Positions 62,228-64,000 of a stretch of 64,000 bases of DNA are shown piece by piece. The notes beneath the pieces were generated by a model. The model saw only the letters and a program-made list of their open reading frames with translations, was not told where the DNA came from and made no database searches. Within the stretch, counting starts at the first letter, position 1. Each line of letters opens with the position of its first letter. The position numbers and the translations under genes are program-made. This DNA is from Erwinia aphidicola (GTDB taxonomy: Bacteria; Pseudomonadota; Gammaproteobacteria; Enterobacterales; Enterobacteriaceae): positions 4,464,001 through 4,528,000 of the forward strand of contig NZ_JAMKCQ010000001.1 in assembly GCF_024169515.1 (NCBI RefSeq), given 5' to 3'.

Positions 62228-62641
62228 GGCACTGTTGCAAAGTTCGCGATGAGGTAGCCTTTTGTCTTATTAATAGGCCTCACATTTCAAAAATTCTGCT
62301 TATCAGACGCATTTCGCCCAGGCGGGCAACGACCTTCGCATTTGAGTAACGCAGCGCACGTCCATAGTTAGGCGCTTTATCCGTGTTAATGGAGCGTGGG
62401 AACTGTCACTTCTTCACGTTATTGAAGATTTTACCCAAGAACCGGTATGCCGCCTTGCTGTTACGACGCTGGGAGAGGTAAAAATCGACAGTGCGGCCCA
62501 TGCTGTCAACTGTGCAGTACCGGCGAACCGCCCATAGGATGATGTCTCTCTGAAAATGCCGGCCTTTGAATAGGTTCATGTGTTACTCCATCAGCAAATG
62601 GGGCGATCAGTCTATCACCTACAGATTTTTGCAACAGAGCC
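62228..62641 (-). mobile_element. IS6/IS26-family insertion sequence, internally deleted
   Basis: Both ends are intact: GGCACTGTTGCAAA (62228-62241) and, inverted, GGCTCTGTTGCAAA (62628-62641). The element is 414 bp against about 820 bp for full IS26. The flanks CATTTCCT and CATTTACT match at 7 of 8 positions, the expected 8-bp target duplication. Deletion of the transposase middle made it non-autonomous. Confidence 0.88.
62280..62579 (-). pseudogene. IS6-family transposase remnant
   Basis: Read on the minus strand from ATG 62579, it begins MNLFKGRHFQRDIILWAVRRYC, close to the IS26 transposase N-terminus, then jumps to SMGRTVDFYLSQRRNSKAAYRFLGKILNNVKK, a later region, reaches an in-frame stop, and continues with NTDKAPNYGRAL and the C-terminal LGEMRLISRIFEM. 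Most of the DDE catalytic core is gone, so it is inactive. Confidence 0.88.
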
Positions 62642-62659
62642 CATTTACTGGCCTTGGCC

Positions 62660-62974
62660 TCATTCTGGCGCTGTCATTTCAGAGACTTCATGCTGGAAAA
62701 CGTAAGGGTCTGACAGCAGCTGGAACTGCTCATCATCCGGGTAGGTCACCGCCACGTGATAATCCTCACCCGCGAATGCTTTTACTGCCGTGAGGTCTAA
62801 CCAGTAAGTCGCGAGGAAGAAATGCTCCCACTCGCCCTGAGTTGCGCGCCGGACAAATGCTCCCTGATTTCCGGGGGTGTTTTGAGAGTGTTCAATACCG
62901 GTTTTCTGCAGGTGTGCGCTGAAGCCTTCGGCATGTTTGAGAGGCACGCAGCCGTGCCAGGTTCTGACGATCAT
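62660..62974 (-). CDS. antibiotic-biosynthesis-monooxygenase-like (ABM) small protein
   Basis: A 104-residue protein with ferredoxin-like alpha/beta alternation: MIVRTWHGCVPL at the start, then a helix, GAFVRRATQGEWEHFFLATYW and DYHVAVTYPDDEQFQLLSDPYVFQHEV. Proteins of this ABM type are small oxygenases or degrading enzymes, some of unknown role. AAGGA lies six bases before the ATG. It is downstream of the DUF1275 gene by 19 bp, on the same strand, so the two are probably cotranscribed. Confidence 0.65.
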   Translation of the reverse strand: MIVRTWHGCVPLKHAEGFSAHLQKTGIEHSQNTPGNQGAFVRRATQGEWEHFFLATYWLDLTAVKAFAGEDYHVAVTYPDDEQFQLLSDPYVFQHEVSEMTAPE

Positions 62975-62993
62975 GGGCTATTCCTTTTTTTCA

Positions 62994-63707
62994 TCAATCC
63001 TTATTCTTATGCAGCATGTTGTGCAATGCCAGCATAATCACACATATCCCTACAAATATCAGAAACCCATATCCCAGCAGATGGAACAGCCAGATACCCG
63101 CCACTCCACCGAAAAGAAATGCCCCTAACGTCGAGGCGTGCAGCCTGAGCCTTTCAAGATATAGCGGGGCATCTTTAGGGGATTCTTTGCGTCTGACCAC
63201 ATCAAATAACATGGCCAACTCTATACCTATATCCGTAGACGTTCCTGAAATATGCGTTGTTCTGACTCGTGCGTTGGATATTCGCGTTACCACGGCGTTC
63301 TGTAATCCCATCAGAAAACTCAGGCTCAGGATAAGTATGACGCCTGCTGAAACAGGTTTCAGCCAGATTTCAACCATACCCAGTACGACAAGGCCAATCC
63401 CCTCACAAATGATGTTCACGGCATAAACCGCGCGCATGTTTCTTCTGCGACCCGCATTGATCATAAAGGTAGAGACTGCTGAGCCGGCGATGAAGATACA
63501 GACAATTTCGAAAAAGAAAATGCCGGGTGCAAGGTTGGCTTTAGCAAGGTGATCCGATAGAGAAGAGACGTTACCGGTCATGTTGGCAGAGAAAAAGCCC
63601 ACAACTTCAAAGGCTGCTGTGTTCAGGGCTCCGGCAACCGCAGCTAGCGTGCAGGCAAGTTTGGTATCTGCACTGTTGCTACGTAGATTTTCAGTACTAA
63701 TTAACAT
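62994..63707 (-). CDS. DUF1275 (YoaK-like) membrane protein
   Basis: A 237-residue membrane protein with six hydrophobic segments and the family marks AGALNTAAFEVVGFFSANMTGNVSSL near the N-terminus and LMGLQNAVVTRISNARVRTTHISGTSTDIG in the middle. The function of DUF1275 (YoaK family) proteins is not firmly known. The frame opens at TTG 63725; ATG 63707 is the more usual choice but neither has a strong ribosome site. Confidence 0.85.
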   Translation of the reverse strand: MLISTENLRSNSADTKLACTLAAVAGALNTAAFEVVGFFSANMTGNVSSLSDHLAKANLAPGIFFFEIVCIFIAGSAVSTFMINAGRRRNMRAVYAVNIICEGIGLVVLGMVEIWLKPVSAGVILILSLSFLMGLQNAVVTRISNARVRTTHISGTSTDIGIELAMLFDVVRRKESPKDAPLYLERLRLHASTLGAFLFGGVAGIWLFHLLGYGFLIFVGICVIMLALHNMLHKNKD

Positions 63708-63955
63708 AGAAGCAGCCGCGTTCAACTGAGGTCATCCTATGTTCCGCTCATTTCAAATCAGGAACAAGACCACAAACTGAAAAAGGAAAATGCTCCGGTT
63801 GCCTAAAGCATTGCTGGCGAACGATCTTCACAGGTGCGCAGTTCCGAAAACGCACGCCAGAGTGACAGATGCCTGTCTGTTCATTCATACATACTGATTG
63901 AATGTCCACTTATTGTACTACTTCAGCTCAGCTTATGATTGAAGGGGTAGTTATA

Positions 63956-64000
63956 ATGACTCTCAAGTCAATTCCCACTTCAGAACTTCCAGCAAGATTT
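63956..64000 (+). CDS. start of a gene running off the window
   Basis: ATG 63956 with AAGGGG eight bases upstream opens a frame (MTLKSIPTSELPARF) that is still open at the end of the window. Too short to assign. The 248-bp gap to the divergent DUF1275 gene would be the shared promoter region. Confidence 0.6.
   Translation, partial: MTLKSIPTSELPARF

Overview
The window reads as chromosome of an enterobacterium, most likely Erwiniaceae (Erwinia or Pantoea type). I infer this from enteric housekeeping genes (aphA, treA, emtA, ldcA, ycgR, yicN, the ycgZ-ymgA-ariR set, a class I fumarase), an exopolysaccharide-type tailspike gene, and dense enteric-style intergenic repeats. No rRNA, tRNA or CRISPR array was seen.

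Region 1 (0.4-15.5 kb) is the most unusual part. After a small P-loop kinase and an efflux-type MFS pump comes a locus whose core is a bacterial ceramide (sphingolipid) pathway: a bCerS-type GNAT acyltransferase on the minus strand, and a tight plus-strand run of fatty-acyl-AMP ligase, NAD-dependent reductase (CerR-like), acyl carrier protein and serine palmitoyltransferase. Facing it is a minus-strand operon: two thymidylate-kinase-like P-loop enzymes, a Wzx/MATE-like flippase, an unknown helical (CHAD-like) protein, a YtfJ-like periplasmic protein, and LptF/LptG-like permeases. A third thymidylate-kinase-like gene is divergent from them. I read this as synthesis plus head-group modification plus envelope transport of a sphingolipid; the last two are inference.

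Region 2 (15.7-21.8 kb) holds periplasmic nucleoside/phosphate scavenging genes (MTA/SAH-type nucleosidase, AphA, an OprD-family porin), a 395-bp terminal-inverted-repeat element, and yicN, an AraC regulator and a yicL-like EamA exporter. Region 3 (22-25.3 kb) is a cluster of small stress proteins: two YmgA-like, two AriR-like, one YcgZ, a CspA-family protein and a YgdI/YgdR lipoprotein.

Region 4 (25.4-36.8 kb) is an anaerobic C4-dicarboxylate module: DcuS/DpiB-type sensor kinase and response regulator, ApbE flavin transferase, a 925-residue soluble NADH:fumarate reductase, a CitT-type antiporter behind an FNR box, and a class I fumarase. A type 2 argC follows. Region 5 (36.8-38.2 kb) is a REP-associated transposase (RAYT) buried in its own repeat array.

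Region 6 (38.2-53.3 kb) has an MHS symporter/DUF2848/GntR set, treA, a Fur-boxed TonB receptor, a GlsB/YeaQ protein, ycgR behind a FliA promoter, emtA, ldcA, an MBL-fold protein, a methyltransferase, an SOS-controlled dinI, and a phage-derived holin-holin-tailspike cassette without a lysin. Region 7 (53.6-64 kb) carries an M24 peptidase-like protein, an AlaX editing protein, a PLP dehydratase with a YheO-like regulator beside a large perfect palindrome, an MscS channel, a Cys-rich lipoprotein, a GNAT, the second copy of the inverted-repeat element, an internally deleted IS26-family element, and a YoaK-like membrane protein. A gene starts at 63956 and runs off the end.
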